Shown piece after piece: positions 27,143 to 36,498 of a DNA stretch of 64,000 nucleotides. A program made the translations under genes and the position numbers. The notes under the pieces were generated by a model. It was given only the letters and a program-made list of their open reading frames with translations. It did no database searches and had not been told where the DNA came from. This DNA is from Prolixibacter denitrificans. GTDB lineage: Bacteria > Bacteroidota > Bacteroidia > Bacteroidales > Prolixibacteraceae. Each line of letters starts with the position of its first letter. Within the stretch, counting starts at the first letter, position 1. Where the stretch lies: NCBI RefSeq assembly GCF_003014495.1, contig NZ_PYGC01000001.1:745805-809804 (forward strand), given 5' to 3'.

Positions 27143-28099
27143 ATGAAATCAACTTTTCATATGAAAACCCGGATGCTGAAATATATTCTAACAATCATCT
27201 TTAGTTTAATCTCGTTTATTGCTTTTTCACAAACGACTTACTACTATACAGCTAATTCCGGCCTTTGGAGCGACAATACAATATGGGGTACCAACATTCC
27301 TCCTGCACCTGACGCGACCAATACAGTAACTGTAGGAAACGATCTAACTATCACAGCCGGAGATACCGTTACCTCCTACAGTAATCTCTCCATCAGTGGA
27401 AACGGGACCATGTTGTACATTAAAGGAGTGTTAATCATCAACGGGGATCTTGCTCTTGGCACTAACAAGGAAGGAATTGATATTGCATCTGGTGGTATGT
27501 TGATTGTACTTGGAAATTTTAGTGCAGACGATAATAAATTCTCAATTGCTTCTGGCGGCTATTTTTACGTTCAGGGCTCTGTTACTGTTTCAAAAAACAC
27601 ACAAGCAACAGTGACAGGAGATAGCAATATTTATTTTGAGACAGCTCCAGTGGGAGATTGGCCAACAGGAGACACAGGTGATGGCCTTCCAGGATATAAT
27701 TCAGGGTACACCACGGATCCGACCAACAATCCTTTACCAACACCGATTCAGGATGCAATTGGGAATAATTGTATCAATGTTTCTCCAACAACTGTTGATG
27801 GATGCATCAGTAGCGATCAAACCTCATTCACGTTTACCATCCCCGACGCCACTAATGGATGTTCCGGCCAACTATATTATCGGGTTATTCGCGACTATAA
27901 CACAGGCAGCCAAACGATTACTCTCGACTACACGCAATATACAACAAGTCAAGACCTAACAATGACCGAAAATCCAACTGGTTACTCATATTCTGTAGTA
28001 TTTTACAGAGGTAACAGCATTACTGATCTATTGCCCGGTTTCAAAGAGGTTCCTATCATTCTTTCCAATACTCCAACAACTGGAACCATCACGAAATAA
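27143..28099 (+). CDS. Secreted beta-repeat (solenoid-like) protein with PxTxxI tail
   Basis: A 318-aa exported protein. The signal peptide (LKYILTIIFSLISFIAFSQ) may begin at residue 1, 7 or 11. The mature part opens TTYYYTANSGLWSDNTIWG, then regular strands such as NLSISGNGTMLYIKGVLIING and GGMLIVLGNFSADDN, as in G8-like or right-handed beta-solenoid stretches. A second region has paired Cys residues (CINVSPTTVDGCIS, NGCSGQLYYRVI). It ends NTPTTGTITK, the shared tail. It is convergent with a related gene at 28134. Function is unknown. Confidence 0.75.
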   Translation: MKSTFHMKTRMLKYILTIIFSLISFIAFSQTTYYYTANSGLWSDNTIWGTNIPPAPDATNTVTVGNDLTITAGDTVTSYSNLSISGNGTMLYIKGVLIINGDLALGTNKEGIDIASGGMLIVLGNFSADDNKFSIASGGYFYVQGSVTVSKNTQATVTGDSNIYFETAPVGDWPTGDTGDGLPGYNSGYTTDPTNNPLPTPIQDAIGNNCINVSPTTVDGCISSDQTSFTFTIPDATNGCSGQLYYRVIRDYNTGSQTITLDYTQYTTSQDLTMTENPTGYSYSVVFYRGNSITDLLPGFKEVPIILSNTPTTGTITK

Positions 28100-28133
28100 A
28101 ATTGTACATATAGAAGGAGTCCAATACGTCATT

Positions 28134-28994
28134 TTAAGGCACTCTTTGTATAATGCCTGTCGTGGGAGCCGACGAAACATTAATTGGGGAAGTTTCGTCG
28201 TAAAATGCTGCGCCTAAAAAATACCAACGCCCGATCAAAGTTCCTCCGTCATATGCTTTTTTTAATTGTAAGTACGCATTTATTTCTGTTACGCCCGAGG
28301 TCGTATCCACAAGGACCAAAGGACTAGCTAAATTAGGCGATGTAATGAGCATCTGATAAGAAAACCAGAAAGACAGTAAGTTCTTCCATTGTATATAGAC
28401 AATATCTCCATCACAACCTGATATTTGATCTGACGGCAGAATAAATGATTGAGTAGCCGAATAGGTGCCATTTAGCACATTAATGGGATCATTAGGATCG
28501 GTAGGAAGTGTTTCATAAATTGTTCCTGAAACAGATGTACCTGTAATACCACCTGTGGCAAAAACTCTTCCTCCTCCCTGAATATCGATATTATCGTGCC
28601 CCTGACTATTTGTTATTGTCAACAGTCCCGTTATCAGCAAATCACCACTAACCAGTACCACTTGATTAGGATTATCACAGGTAAAAGTCCCATAAACAAG
28701 CAAACTACCGCCTCCATTTAAGGTTATTTGACTTTTGTTATTGTCCATATAGACATTCCCGTAAATAACGAGAATGTCATTCACCGTCAAAGTAATTTGA
28801 GCCGTTAAATGAAGGTCGCCGACCAATACAACTTTATGATTAATTGTTGCATTGCTGTTCAGATTCAGATTGTCCGGAGCAGTTCCGCCCCAGGTCGCTC
28901 CGTCTTGCCAGTTTCCGTCCGCAGTTGTCGCAATTTGAGCCGACGAGACCCCTGTAAAAAACAGAAACACAATTAGTAGTAAAGTACGATTCAT
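28134..28994 (-). CDS. Secreted beta-repeat (solenoid-like) protein with PxTxxI tail
   Basis: A 286-aa exported protein related to the convergent neighbour at 27143. Signal peptide ends GVSSAQ. The opening TTADGNWQDGATWGGTAPDN parallels the start of the neighbour and of the 976-aa protein (WTDPANWNNGVPGPGDD). Beta repeats follow: ITLTVNDILVIYGNVYMDNN, GGGSLLVYGTFTCDN, VSGDLLITGLLTI. The C-terminal part holds a CDGDIVYIQWKN segment and it ends SSAPTTGIIQRVP. No sorting domain of a known type is present. Function is unknown. Confidence 0.75.
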   Translation of the reverse strand: MNRTLLLIVFLFFTGVSSAQIATTADGNWQDGATWGGTAPDNLNLNSNATINHKVVLVGDLHLTAQITLTVNDILVIYGNVYMDNNKSQITLNGGGSLLVYGTFTCDNPNQVVLVSGDLLITGLLTITNSQGHDNIDIQGGGRVFATGGITGTSVSGTIYETLPTDPNDPINVLNGTYSATQSFILPSDQISGCDGDIVYIQWKNLLSFWFSYQMLITSPNLASPLVLVDTTSGVTEINAYLQLKKAYDGGTLIGRWYFLGAAFYDETSPINVSSAPTTGIIQRVP

Positions 28995-29137
28995 TACTAT
29001 AGAATTAATCTCGGTCGAAGAAGTCGTTTGCGAAACAATAAAAGCATGTTCAGCAAAAGCATGTAGCCTATCTGCCTTATTAACGAATAATTACGTTGTT
29101 TATTGCCGACATCTTTCGGGAAAGAACAATCCTGGTT

Positions 29138-30583
29138 CTAGCCTTTAATCTTATTAGATTCCTGTATATCCAGCACCACAATCAGCGCAAAACTCATCCA
29201 GAAAGGAATAGCGGCATTGTCCATATCGAGGAAGTTGTTGAGAAAGCTATGCACAAAATAGGTTGCAAGGGATAAGACCGCTGCCATTGACAAAAGTCGT
29301 GTGCGGGAATCTTCCGTTCGGGAATACAGTCGGATACCTGTGTATAAAATAGAGACAATCAGTGACAGGAAAGCGAGTAATCCCAATAAACCGGAAGATA
29401 CCAACGCCCCAAGGTATTCACTGTGGGCATTGCCCCAGTCGCCTGAATTGGTACTGATAATGGTTCGGAATTCCCGAATCTGAAACGGAGCATATTTGAA
29501 CTGATACGTATTCGGTCCCCATCCAAAAACCGGCTTTTCCTTAAACATTTCCAAAGCGCAGTACCAGCGATTCAACCGTTCCACGTTCGATGCATCGGAA
29601 GTAATGTTGGTCATCGATTCCACATGTTTCACCATGTTGCTCGAAGAATCGGTCTTGTTCGTTTCCAGCTTCAACAGAATCTGTGTCCAAAATGTGAACA
29701 AGATGACCACTACGGCTACGGTCGTGAAAAGAAGATGGGTGAACCGAATGCGTAACTTCATGATGAGCCAAACAACGGCAGCAACAGCCACACTTAACCA
29801 ACTGGCTCGTGAATAGGAGAAAACCAGGCCGGCAACGAAGAGAGGCAGGAGCATAAGAAACAACAGCCGTGTTTTCATCCTGCTTTCGCGATCAGCGGCA
29901 AAAGCCAGCAAATAGGGAATCATCATCGCTATGACGGCACCGTAAACGGTATGATCGTTAAAAAAAGGCTGGGGAACTTTATAAGCAATCTGTTTATTCC
30001 ATAAACCATAACCAATGTGCTTCCTGATGGTCAGAATGATCACGATGACCATTCCCGCCAGGAAAAGTAACCACAACTCCCTGACCGATGAAAATCCTCT
30101 TTTCAGGTATTGTGTTGCCATCAAATAAGCAGCACTGATGAACCAGGCAGCCGCCAGAAAAGCTTTTAACGAAACCAGCGGCATCGTAGAGGTAAAACTA
30201 GTCAGCAACATCCATCCGAGGTAGATTCCAATCATCAACGTAACAGGGTGACGCCACACCTTCCGGTCAAAATCATTCTCCATTAAGAGCCGCAGCACAA
30301 ATATGCCTAGTAATCCAAAGAAAATGGGTTCCGATGGCAGGCTCATATTGATGGTTGAATCCGGATAAAATGTTGTTAACGGGATGGAAAGTGGTGTCAA
30401 AAATATGACCAGCCGAAATAAAACATCCAGACGGTACAAAGCCAACAGCACCACACCCAAAGCCAAAGGCAACAGGATTAGTACCCGGCTCTCCTTCACA
30501 ATCAACAGATAAATATTGGCCGCAATAAAAAGAAGCGACACAATGTAAAACAGAGCAAGTTTTATGTGGCTGACGCGTTCCAC
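29138..30583 (-). CDS. O-antigen ligase/polymerase-like membrane protein (Wzy_C family)
   Basis: A 481-aa polytopic inner-membrane protein with about 10-12 hydrophobic segments. The long periplasmic loop with the family pattern is present: RLNRWYCALEMFKEKPVFGWGPNTYQ and then NAHSEYLGALVSSGLLGLLAF. Such proteins polymerise or ligate undecaprenyl-linked glycans. The start codon is GTG at 30583, 6 bp after the stop of the Wzz-like gene, with which it forms an operon. No other polysaccharide genes are in view. Confidence 0.85.
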   Translation of the reverse strand: MERVSHIKLALFYIVSLLFIAANIYLLIVKESRVLILLPLALGVVLLALYRLDVLFRLVIFLTPLSIPLTTFYPDSTINMSLPSEPIFFGLLGIFVLRLLMENDFDRKVWRHPVTLMIGIYLGWMLLTSFTSTMPLVSLKAFLAAAWFISAAYLMATQYLKRGFSSVRELWLLFLAGMVIVIILTIRKHIGYGLWNKQIAYKVPQPFFNDHTVYGAVIAMMIPYLLAFAADRESRMKTRLLFLMLLPLFVAGLVFSYSRASWLSVAVAAVVWLIMKLRIRFTHLLFTTVAVVVILFTFWTQILLKLETNKTDSSSNMVKHVESMTNITSDASNVERLNRWYCALEMFKEKPVFGWGPNTYQFKYAPFQIREFRTIISTNSGDWGNAHSEYLGALVSSGLLGLLAFLSLIVSILYTGIRLYSRTEDSRTRLLSMAAVLSLATYFVHSFLNNFLDMDNAAIPFWMSFALIVVLDIQESNKIKG

Positions 30584-30589
30584 CCGATG

Positions 30590-31540
30590 CTACGATTTTT
30601 TCCGATCGACTACTGCGATAACGACGGTTCCAATCAACAGGGCAAACAAAACACTTAGCAAAACAATGAGGGTTCGCTTTGGCCAGTATTTCCGATCGGC
30701 CGGGAAAGGTTTTTGGACAACCCGCGCAAACCTGGCCTGTTTGTTCGACTGGGAAAGTGCCCAATGATGATACGTTCGCAGCGAATCGATCTCTGTATTG
30801 CGCCCTTCCAGCTCTTCGCTCATTTGCCAAAAATGGATTCCCTTTTGGCCTAAATTCTCCAAATCTTTCTTAACCTCTCGGGATGAAGGAGATGACACTC
30901 CTCCTTTGACAACCGCTGCCATATAACCCCGGGTTACCTCCTTCACCTGCTCCAGATAGTCAAGTAAACCGGTCTTTTTGCTGTATTGTGTCAAATCTTT
31001 TACCAACGAGTCACGCTGATGCACCAGATTTTTGAGCTCCATACCGCTGGTTTCCGCATATTCTCTATACCTCTGGCGGTACACGTGCAACATTTTACTG
31101 TCGCAAAACGATATCAGCGAATCCACCATGTCAGAGGCTCGCTGTGGCTCTTCGTCGAGAATACTGATTTCGACAGCCTGATATTCGGTCTTCCGGATGT
31201 CCACATTTTTGTCATATCGGTCGAGCACGGTAGACCAAAAATAGGGGTAGTCCTTTGATACCCGGTAAGCCTCACCCAGGTCAAAAGTTTCTACCATACG
31301 ACGCTTCAAATCGGTCGAATTAAAAAACTCCAGCATCTGCTCGGTTTCCGATTCATCGCTAAAAGTCCGGACATCCAGCATGGGATACACTTTGGCTGTT
31401 GAACGGAATTTGGGATGGATAAACGTCGGACCGGTAAAAATGGCGGCCAACACTGCAGCTACAACAGCAATAATTCCCAAATGGAGTTTCCACTTCAGGA
31501 GCAGTTGCAACAGACGGCGATTGTCGAAATAATTTTCCAT
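30590..31540 (-). CDS. Wzz-type polysaccharide chain-length/co-polymerase protein
   Basis: A 316-aa inner-membrane protein with the Wzz topology: N-terminal membrane segment (about residues 16-37, HLGIIAVVAAVLAAIF), a periplasmic coiled-coil region (about 40-275, YRQRYREYAETSGMELKNLVHQ), and a C-terminal segment (RTLIVLLSVLFALLIGTVVIA) before a short basic tail. It has no C-terminal tyrosine-kinase domain. Its place just upstream of the Wzy_C gene fits control of polymer length. Confidence 0.85.
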   Translation of the reverse strand: MENYFDNRRLLQLLLKWKLHLGIIAVVAAVLAAIFTGPTFIHPKFRSTAKVYPMLDVRTFSDESETEQMLEFFNSTDLKRRMVETFDLGEAYRVSKDYPYFWSTVLDRYDKNVDIRKTEYQAVEISILDEEPQRASDMVDSLISFCDSKMLHVYRQRYREYAETSGMELKNLVHQRDSLVKDLTQYSKKTGLLDYLEQVKEVTRGYMAAVVKGGVSSPSSREVKKDLENLGQKGIHFWQMSEELEGRNTEIDSLRTYHHWALSQSNKQARFARVVQKPFPADRKYWPKRTLIVLLSVLFALLIGTVVIAVVDRKKS

Positions 31541-31561
31541 GGTTAGTTAACTGAAAGTAAA

Positions 31562-31601
31562 ACGGGCCTTGTCATTCACAAAGGAAACGAACAAGACCCG
31601 T
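31562..31601 (-). terminator. Terminator between tyrS and the Wzz-like gene
   Basis: ACGGGCCTTGT (31562-31572) pairs with ACAAGACCCGT (31591-31601) with one mismatch. Read on the minus strand, TTTT follows. It would end tyrS transcription. Confidence 0.6.
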
Positions 31602-31643
31602 CAAAAATTATCTAATATCATGCTGTTCAGCAGAAAATAACAA

Positions 31644-32936
31644 TTATCCTGCTATAATCAGGAAGTAATTCTTCTTCCCCTTCTGCACCAGCAAATACTT
31701 TTCTCCAATCAGCGACGCAGCATCCACGGTTGCATCGTCGGCCGCCACTTTCGATTTGTTAATGCTCAAACCGCCTCCTTTGATGGTCCGGCGCAACTCT
31801 CCTTTCGACGGGAAGACCTGCGTATGCTCAGCCAGCAGATCGATGACGCCAACACCTTCGTCAAACAACTTCCGGTCGACCGGGAATTGCGGAACCCCTT
31901 CAAAAACCGAAAGAAAGGTATCTTCATCCAGCTTGCGCAATTGCTCTTCCGTCCCTTTTCCAAACAGAATCTGCGACGCCTCAACAGCCGCATCGTAATC
32001 CGCTTCGGAGTGAACCATGCAGGTAACCTCTTTAGCCAGTGTTTTCTGCAAAATGCGTGTGTGTGGCGCTTCCTGATGTTCCGCTACCAGCTTCTCAATT
32101 TCTTCTTTAGGCAACAGCGTGAAGATTTTAATGTACCGCTCTGCATCTTCATCCGAAGTATTCAGCCAAAACTGGTAAAATTTGTAAGGTGACGTACGCT
32201 TCGGATCGAGCCAAACGTTGCCCGATTCGGTTTTTCCAAACTTTTTCCCGTCGGCTTTGGTAATCAGCGGACAAGTAAGTGCGAAGGCCTCTCCTCCCAG
32301 CTTTCGCCGGATGAGTTCGGTACCGGTAGTAATGTTTCCCCACTGATCGGAACCGCCCATCTGCAGTTTGCAGTTTTTGGTCTCGTATAGATGGAGGAAA
32401 TCGGTTCCCTGAACCAGCTGATAGGTGAACTCGGTGAACGACAAACCCGATTTGCTGCTTCCGTCGAGACGCTTCTTCACCGAATCCTTCGACATCATGT
32501 AGTTCACGGTGATGTGCTTTCCGATATCCCGGATAAACTCCAGAAAGCTGAATTCCTTCATCCAGTCGTAGTTGTTCACCATCTCGGCACCGTTCTCCGC
32601 TTCGGTACTGAAATCGAGGAATTTGGCCAGCTGCTCTTTCAGGCAATTCTGATTGTGACGCAGGGTCTCCTCATCCAACAGGTTTCGCTCCTGCGATTTA
32701 CCCGATGGATCACCGATCATTCCGGTCGCACCCCCCACCAACACAATCGGTTTGTGGCCGGCCACCTGGAAATGTTTCAGCATCATTACTCCAACCAGGT
32801 GACCAATGTGCAACGAATCGGCCGTCGGGTCGATTCCCACATAGGCCGTGGTCATCTCTTTCTCCAATTGTTCTTCCGTACCGGGCATCATGTCGTGAAT
32901 CATGCCCCGCCAGGTAAGCTCATTTACAAAATTCAC
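31644..32936 (-). CDS. tyrS: Tyrosine-tRNA ligase
   Basis: A 430-aa class I aminoacyl-tRNA synthetase charging tRNA-Tyr. The Rossmann domain shows the HIGH variant HIGHL (in [14 protein letters not shown]), [22 protein letters not shown] and the KMSKS variant KFGKTESGN. The C-terminal S4-like RNA-binding domain ends the protein. The GTG at 32936 gives [15 protein letters not shown], which matches the usual family start; a TTG start 15 codons upstream (32981) is unlikely. Confidence 0.96.
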   Translation of the reverse strand: MNFVNELTWRGMIHDMMPGTEEQLEKEMTTAYVGIDPTADSLHIGHLVGVMMLKHFQVAGHKPIVLVGGATGMIGDPSGKSQERNLLDEETLRHNQNCLKEQLAKFLDFSTEAENGAEMVNNYDWMKEFSFLEFIRDIGKHITVNYMMSKDSVKKRLDGSSKSGLSFTEFTYQLVQGTDFLHLYETKNCKLQMGGSDQWGNITTGTELIRRKLGGEAFALTCPLITKADGKKFGKTESGNVWLDPKRTSPYKFYQFWLNTSDEDAERYIKIFTLLPKEEIEKLVAEHQEAPHTRILQKTLAKEVTCMVHSEADYDAAVEASQILFGKGTEEQLRKLDEDTFLSVFEGVPQFPVDRKLFDEGVGVIDLLAEHTQVFPSKGELRRTIKGGGLSINKSKVAADDATVDAASLIGEKYLLVQKGKKNYFLIIAG

Positions 32937-33125
32937 TGGTATATTTTTTAGTCCGTTAAATGTTCTGTTTGTGCATTTCAACCTTCCGGGAAACCGGAAA
33001 AACGACTGTCCGGCTGAAATTCCGCGCTAAGATACAAAATTTTAACGCTCTCCGCCGAAGACCTTCCGTTCGTCCCAACGGGAAAAGATGCTATCTTTAA
33101 AAACCACACCATTAGCCCAACCATC

Positions 33126-34238
33126 ATGAAACGAAACCACGACTTTTCTTTTCGTTTGAATCACGCATTCACATTCCTGCTAATTTTTCTGCTTTCTACC
33201 AACCTGTTTGCCTCTAATGAAAGTAAGCACCGCATCATCTTGCTCCACCCAACGGTGAGTAACATCGAAAATGCGCTGGCACTGGTCAAAGACGGCTTGA
33301 TTGACATTCCCAACCTGGAAATGCTTGGCGTTTATTACGCCGATGAAAACTATGACTATTCAGCTTCGGAAAAGTATTTGGCCGAGCATCATATCGAAAA
33401 TTACCATCTGGAGAAAGTCGAGGGTAAACTTACACTCAATGACCTTTTCAGGAAGAATGCCTGTACTGAGCAGCTCCATCAACTTTTTGAAAGTGCAGAT
33501 GCCGTTCTTTTCTTCGGTGGACCGGATATTCCGCCATCCATCTACGGCGCCAAACAGGAGTTACTTACTTCGGTGACCGATCCGATGCGTCACTTTTTTG
33601 AGGCTTCGTTCTTCTTCCACCTGATTGGTGGCGAGCGAAATCCCGATTTTAAACCTTTCCTGGAAGAACGGCCTGACTTTGTTATCCGGGCATTCTGTTT
33701 GGGTATGCAAACCATGAATGTGGCTGCCGGCGGAACACTCATTCAGGATATTCCGCAAGATGTTTATGGAATACGCGATGTAGAAGATGTATTGAAAATG
33801 TCACCAGCGATGATGCACCGAAATTATTTCAATGGTTTTTCGGATAACCAAGATATTTTCTACGGTCATTTTCACCCCATCCGGTTGGTGAAGGACGGCT
33901 ATTTTGTTACTGATGCCGGTTTCCCGGAAACGGCCACGCCGTATGTGCTAAGCGCGCATCATCAGTGCGCAGGCAAAGTTGGACAAAATCTGAAAGTCAT
34001 TGCCACCTCGATGGACGGAAAAATTGTGGAAGGCCTCCAAAGTACGCGTTTTCCCAACGTGATTGGCGTGCAGTTTCATCCCGAACAGGATTATCTCTAT
34101 CATCCCAATAAGAAATTCAAGCGGACAAATGATGAATCTTTCAGTCCGGAAAGGCTGTTACAAAGGACCAACAGCCTGGCTTTTCACAAAGCATTCTGGA
34201 AGGATTTTTCCCGGAAGGTGACCGAGAGCAAAAAGTAA
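33126..34238 (+). CDS. Secreted class I glutamine amidotransferase-like hydrolase (peptidase C26 type)
   Basis: A 370-aa protein related to gamma-glutamyl-gamma-aminobutyrate hydrolases, but with a signal peptide (about residues 1-29, FLLIFLLSTNLFAS) that sends it out of the cytoplasm. The active-site features are intact: GGPDIPPSIYG (131-141), the nucleophile Cys191 in RAFCLGMQTMNVAAGG, and His318/Glu320 in GVQFHPEQ. An insert between residues 145 and 185 is longer than in PuuD. An exported member suggests gamma-glutamyl peptide cleavage in the periplasm; the substrate is inferred only by family. Confidence 0.85.
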   Translation: MKRNHDFSFRLNHAFTFLLIFLLSTNLFASNESKHRIILLHPTVSNIENALALVKDGLIDIPNLEMLGVYYADENYDYSASEKYLAEHHIENYHLEKVEGKLTLNDLFRKNACTEQLHQLFESADAVLFFGGPDIPPSIYGAKQELLTSVTDPMRHFFEASFFFHLIGGERNPDFKPFLEERPDFVIRAFCLGMQTMNVAAGGTLIQDIPQDVYGIRDVEDVLKMSPAMMHRNYFNGFSDNQDIFYGHFHPIRLVKDGYFVTDAGFPETATPYVLSAHHQCAGKVGQNLKVIATSMDGKIVEGLQSTRFPNVIGVQFHPEQDYLYHPNKKFKRTNDESFSPERLLQRTNSLAFHKAFWKDFSRKVTESKK

Positions 34239-34246
34239 ACCGGATT

Positions 34247-34777
34247 TTACAGCGAAACCTGTTGGACGCCTTCTTTCAACTCTTTTTTCGCTTCATCGAA
34301 ATGGAAGAAAGGCAGAATGCTGGGCGCAAAATTCCGCAGCGGTTTATAAAGTACCGAATTATTGGCCTTTTCGGGTGGTATCAGGTTGAATGTATACTGA
34401 CCCACCATTTCGATCAAAATGAGCAATACGCTGATGATAAAAGCGGCTTTCAGCACGCCGACCACCACTCCGGCCAGTCGGGTTAACATACCAAGCGCGA
34501 TAGCCTTAAATAGTGTATCGGCCAGCCGCGCTACCAGGTGCACAGCCACGACCACCAAAATAAAAGTGAGAATAAAAGCAATCAAACCCAGATGTTCCGG
34601 ATTCCAGTCGAATACTGAATGCAGGTAGTAAGCTGTGAATCCGGAAAATTCAACCGCTCCCCAAATGCCCAGTAACAAAGCGGCAATGGAAGCCAGTTCG
34701 ATAAAAAAACCTTTTTGGAATCCCCTAATGGCGGCGAATACCAAAATGGCGCCAAGAATAATGTCGAGCACGTTCAT
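34247..34777 (-). CDS. CvpA-family membrane protein
   Basis: A 176-aa inner-membrane protein with about four membrane segments: VLDIILGAILVFAAIRGFQKG, IELASIAALLLGIWGAVEF, LIAFILTFILVVVAVHLVARL and LKAAFIISVLLILIEMV. The opening LDIILGAILVFAAIRGFQKGF is typical of CvpA. The ATG at 34777 fits the family start; a TTG six codons upstream is possible. It converges on the hydrolase gene with an 8-bp gap. The molecular role of the family is unsettled. Confidence 0.85.
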   Translation of the reverse strand: MNVLDIILGAILVFAAIRGFQKGFFIELASIAALLLGIWGAVEFSGFTAYYLHSVFDWNPEHLGLIAFILTFILVVVAVHLVARLADTLFKAIALGMLTRLAGVVVGVLKAAFIISVLLILIEMVGQYTFNLIPPEKANNSVLYKPLRNFAPSILPFFHFDEAKKELKEGVQQVSL

Positions 34778-34918
34778 GGTTTCGGATTGATTCAATAGGG
34801 TAAAAATATCAAAAAATGAAGCAGAAAAAGGGTTCCCCGAAAAAATTATGTATTTTGGCTTCCGGATGTTAAAAACATAACATCCTGACCTTGAACCAAC
34901 TTAATTCGAAAAACACGA

Positions 34919-36442
34919 ATGGCACTGCTGAATTCCATCATCAAATGGGTTAATTATAAACGCATTTACCAGATCGAGCTCTACCGGAACCATGCCGAGG
35001 AGATTCAGGAGGAGATGCTTTTTAATTTATTGAACGAGGCAAAAAATACTGAATGGGGTAAGAAATACGACTACCGCTCCATTAAGTCAGTTGAGCAATT
35101 TGCCGAACGCATTCCGGTCAGCACGTATGAGCAGATGGAACCGCATATCTCGCGCATGATTGATGGAGAGCGCAATGTGCTTTGGCCAGGTGAAATTAAG
35201 TGGTTTGCCAAGTCGTCAGGGACCACCAATGCTAAGAGTAAATTCATTCCGGTTTCCCGGGAATCACTGGAAGACTGTCACTTTCGTGGAGGGAAGGATG
35301 TGCTGGCTATTTATCACCGCAACTACCCCGAAGCCAAAGCCCTCACGGGAAAAAGTCTGACACTCGGTGGCAGCCATCGCATTAGCAACCTGAGCAATAA
35401 ATCGTATTATGGCGATCTCTCTGCCATTATGATAGAGAACCTGCCGTTCTGGACCGACCTCAACCGGACACCTCCCACAGAAATAGCACTGATTGAGGAA
35501 TTCGAGCGGAAAGTGGACGAAATCACCAAAACTTCCATCCACGAAAATGTGACTTCGTTTGCGGGCGTACCGTCATGGTACCTCGTGCTGCTTCGTCACG
35601 TACTCGATTACACCGGGAAAAATAATATGCTGGAAGTATGGCCGAACCTGGAAGTATTTATCCACGGCGGCATCAACTTCGAGCCTTACCGCGAACAGTA
35701 CCGCAAGCTGATTCCGTCGGACGAGATGCGTTACCTCGAAACCTACAATGCATCGGAAGGATTTTTCGCCATTCAGGACGATCCTTCCCGGGATGATCTG
35801 CTGCTGATGCTCGATTATGGCATTTTCTATGAGTTCATCCCCATGTCGGAATACGGAAAAGAAAATCCGAAAACCATTCCGCTTTGGGACGTGGAAACCG
35901 GCGTCAATTACGCGATGGTTATTTCCACCAACGGCGGACTGTGGCGCTACCTGATTGGAGACACCGTCGTTTTCACTTCGAAAAATCCATATAAGATTAA
36001 AATCACCGGACGGACGAAGCACTTCATCAACGCATTTGGTGAAGAGGTCATCATCGATAATGCTGAAAAAGCGCTTAAACAGGCTTGCGACGAAACCGGG
36101 GCTACCATTCGTGACTATACTGCCGGACCGGTTTTTATGGGCGACAACGCAAAAGGAGCTCATGAATGGCTCATTGAGTTTGATACACCTCCGGCCGACC
36201 TTTCCCGTTTTACGGAAATACTGGATAAGACATTACAAAGTGTCAATTCAGATTACGAAGCCAAGCGACATAAAAATACCACCCTCAATTCCCCGAAAGT
36301 AATTGCTGCTGCCCAGGGAACTTTTTATCACTGGATGAAAGAAAAAGGCAAAATCGGCGGACAAAATAAAGTCCCGCGCCTTTCGAATAACCGTGATTAC
36401 CTGGAACAATTGCTTCCGTTTCATCATGAACTTTCGCGGTAG
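34919..36442 (+). CDS. GH3 family acyl-acid-amido synthetase-like protein
   Basis: A 507-aa protein of the GH3 fold, an adenylate-forming superfamily member known in plants for joining amino acids to acyl hormones and widespread in Bacteroidota with unknown substrate. Signatures seen are KWFAKSSGTTNAKSKFIPVS (phosphate-binding motif), ETYNASEGFFAIQDD, LWRYLIGDTVVFTS and GRTKHFINAFGEEVI. The C-terminal part has a YHWMKEKGKIGGQNKVPRL end. It is followed by the deoxynucleoside kinase gene after 56 bp, perhaps in one transcript. Confidence 0.92.
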   Translation: MALLNSIIKWVNYKRIYQIELYRNHAEEIQEEMLFNLLNEAKNTEWGKKYDYRSIKSVEQFAERIPVSTYEQMEPHISRMIDGERNVLWPGEIKWFAKSSGTTNAKSKFIPVSRESLEDCHFRGGKDVLAIYHRNYPEAKALTGKSLTLGGSHRISNLSNKSYYGDLSAIMIENLPFWTDLNRTPPTEIALIEEFERKVDEITKTSIHENVTSFAGVPSWYLVLLRHVLDYTGKNNMLEVWPNLEVFIHGGINFEPYREQYRKLIPSDEMRYLETYNASEGFFAIQDDPSRDDLLLMLDYGIFYEFIPMSEYGKENPKTIPLWDVETGVNYAMVISTNGGLWRYLIGDTVVFTSKNPYKIKITGRTKHFINAFGEEVIIDNAEKALKQACDETGATIRDYTAGPVFMGDNAKGAHEWLIEFDTPPADLSRFTEILDKTLQSVNSDYEAKRHKNTTLNSPKVIAAAQGTFYHWMKEKGKIGGQNKVPRLSNNRDYLEQLLPFHHELSR

Positions 36443-36498
36443 AGCGGAAATTATCGATGGTTTTATTACATTCGTATGTTTTTGAAAAACCCTAGACA

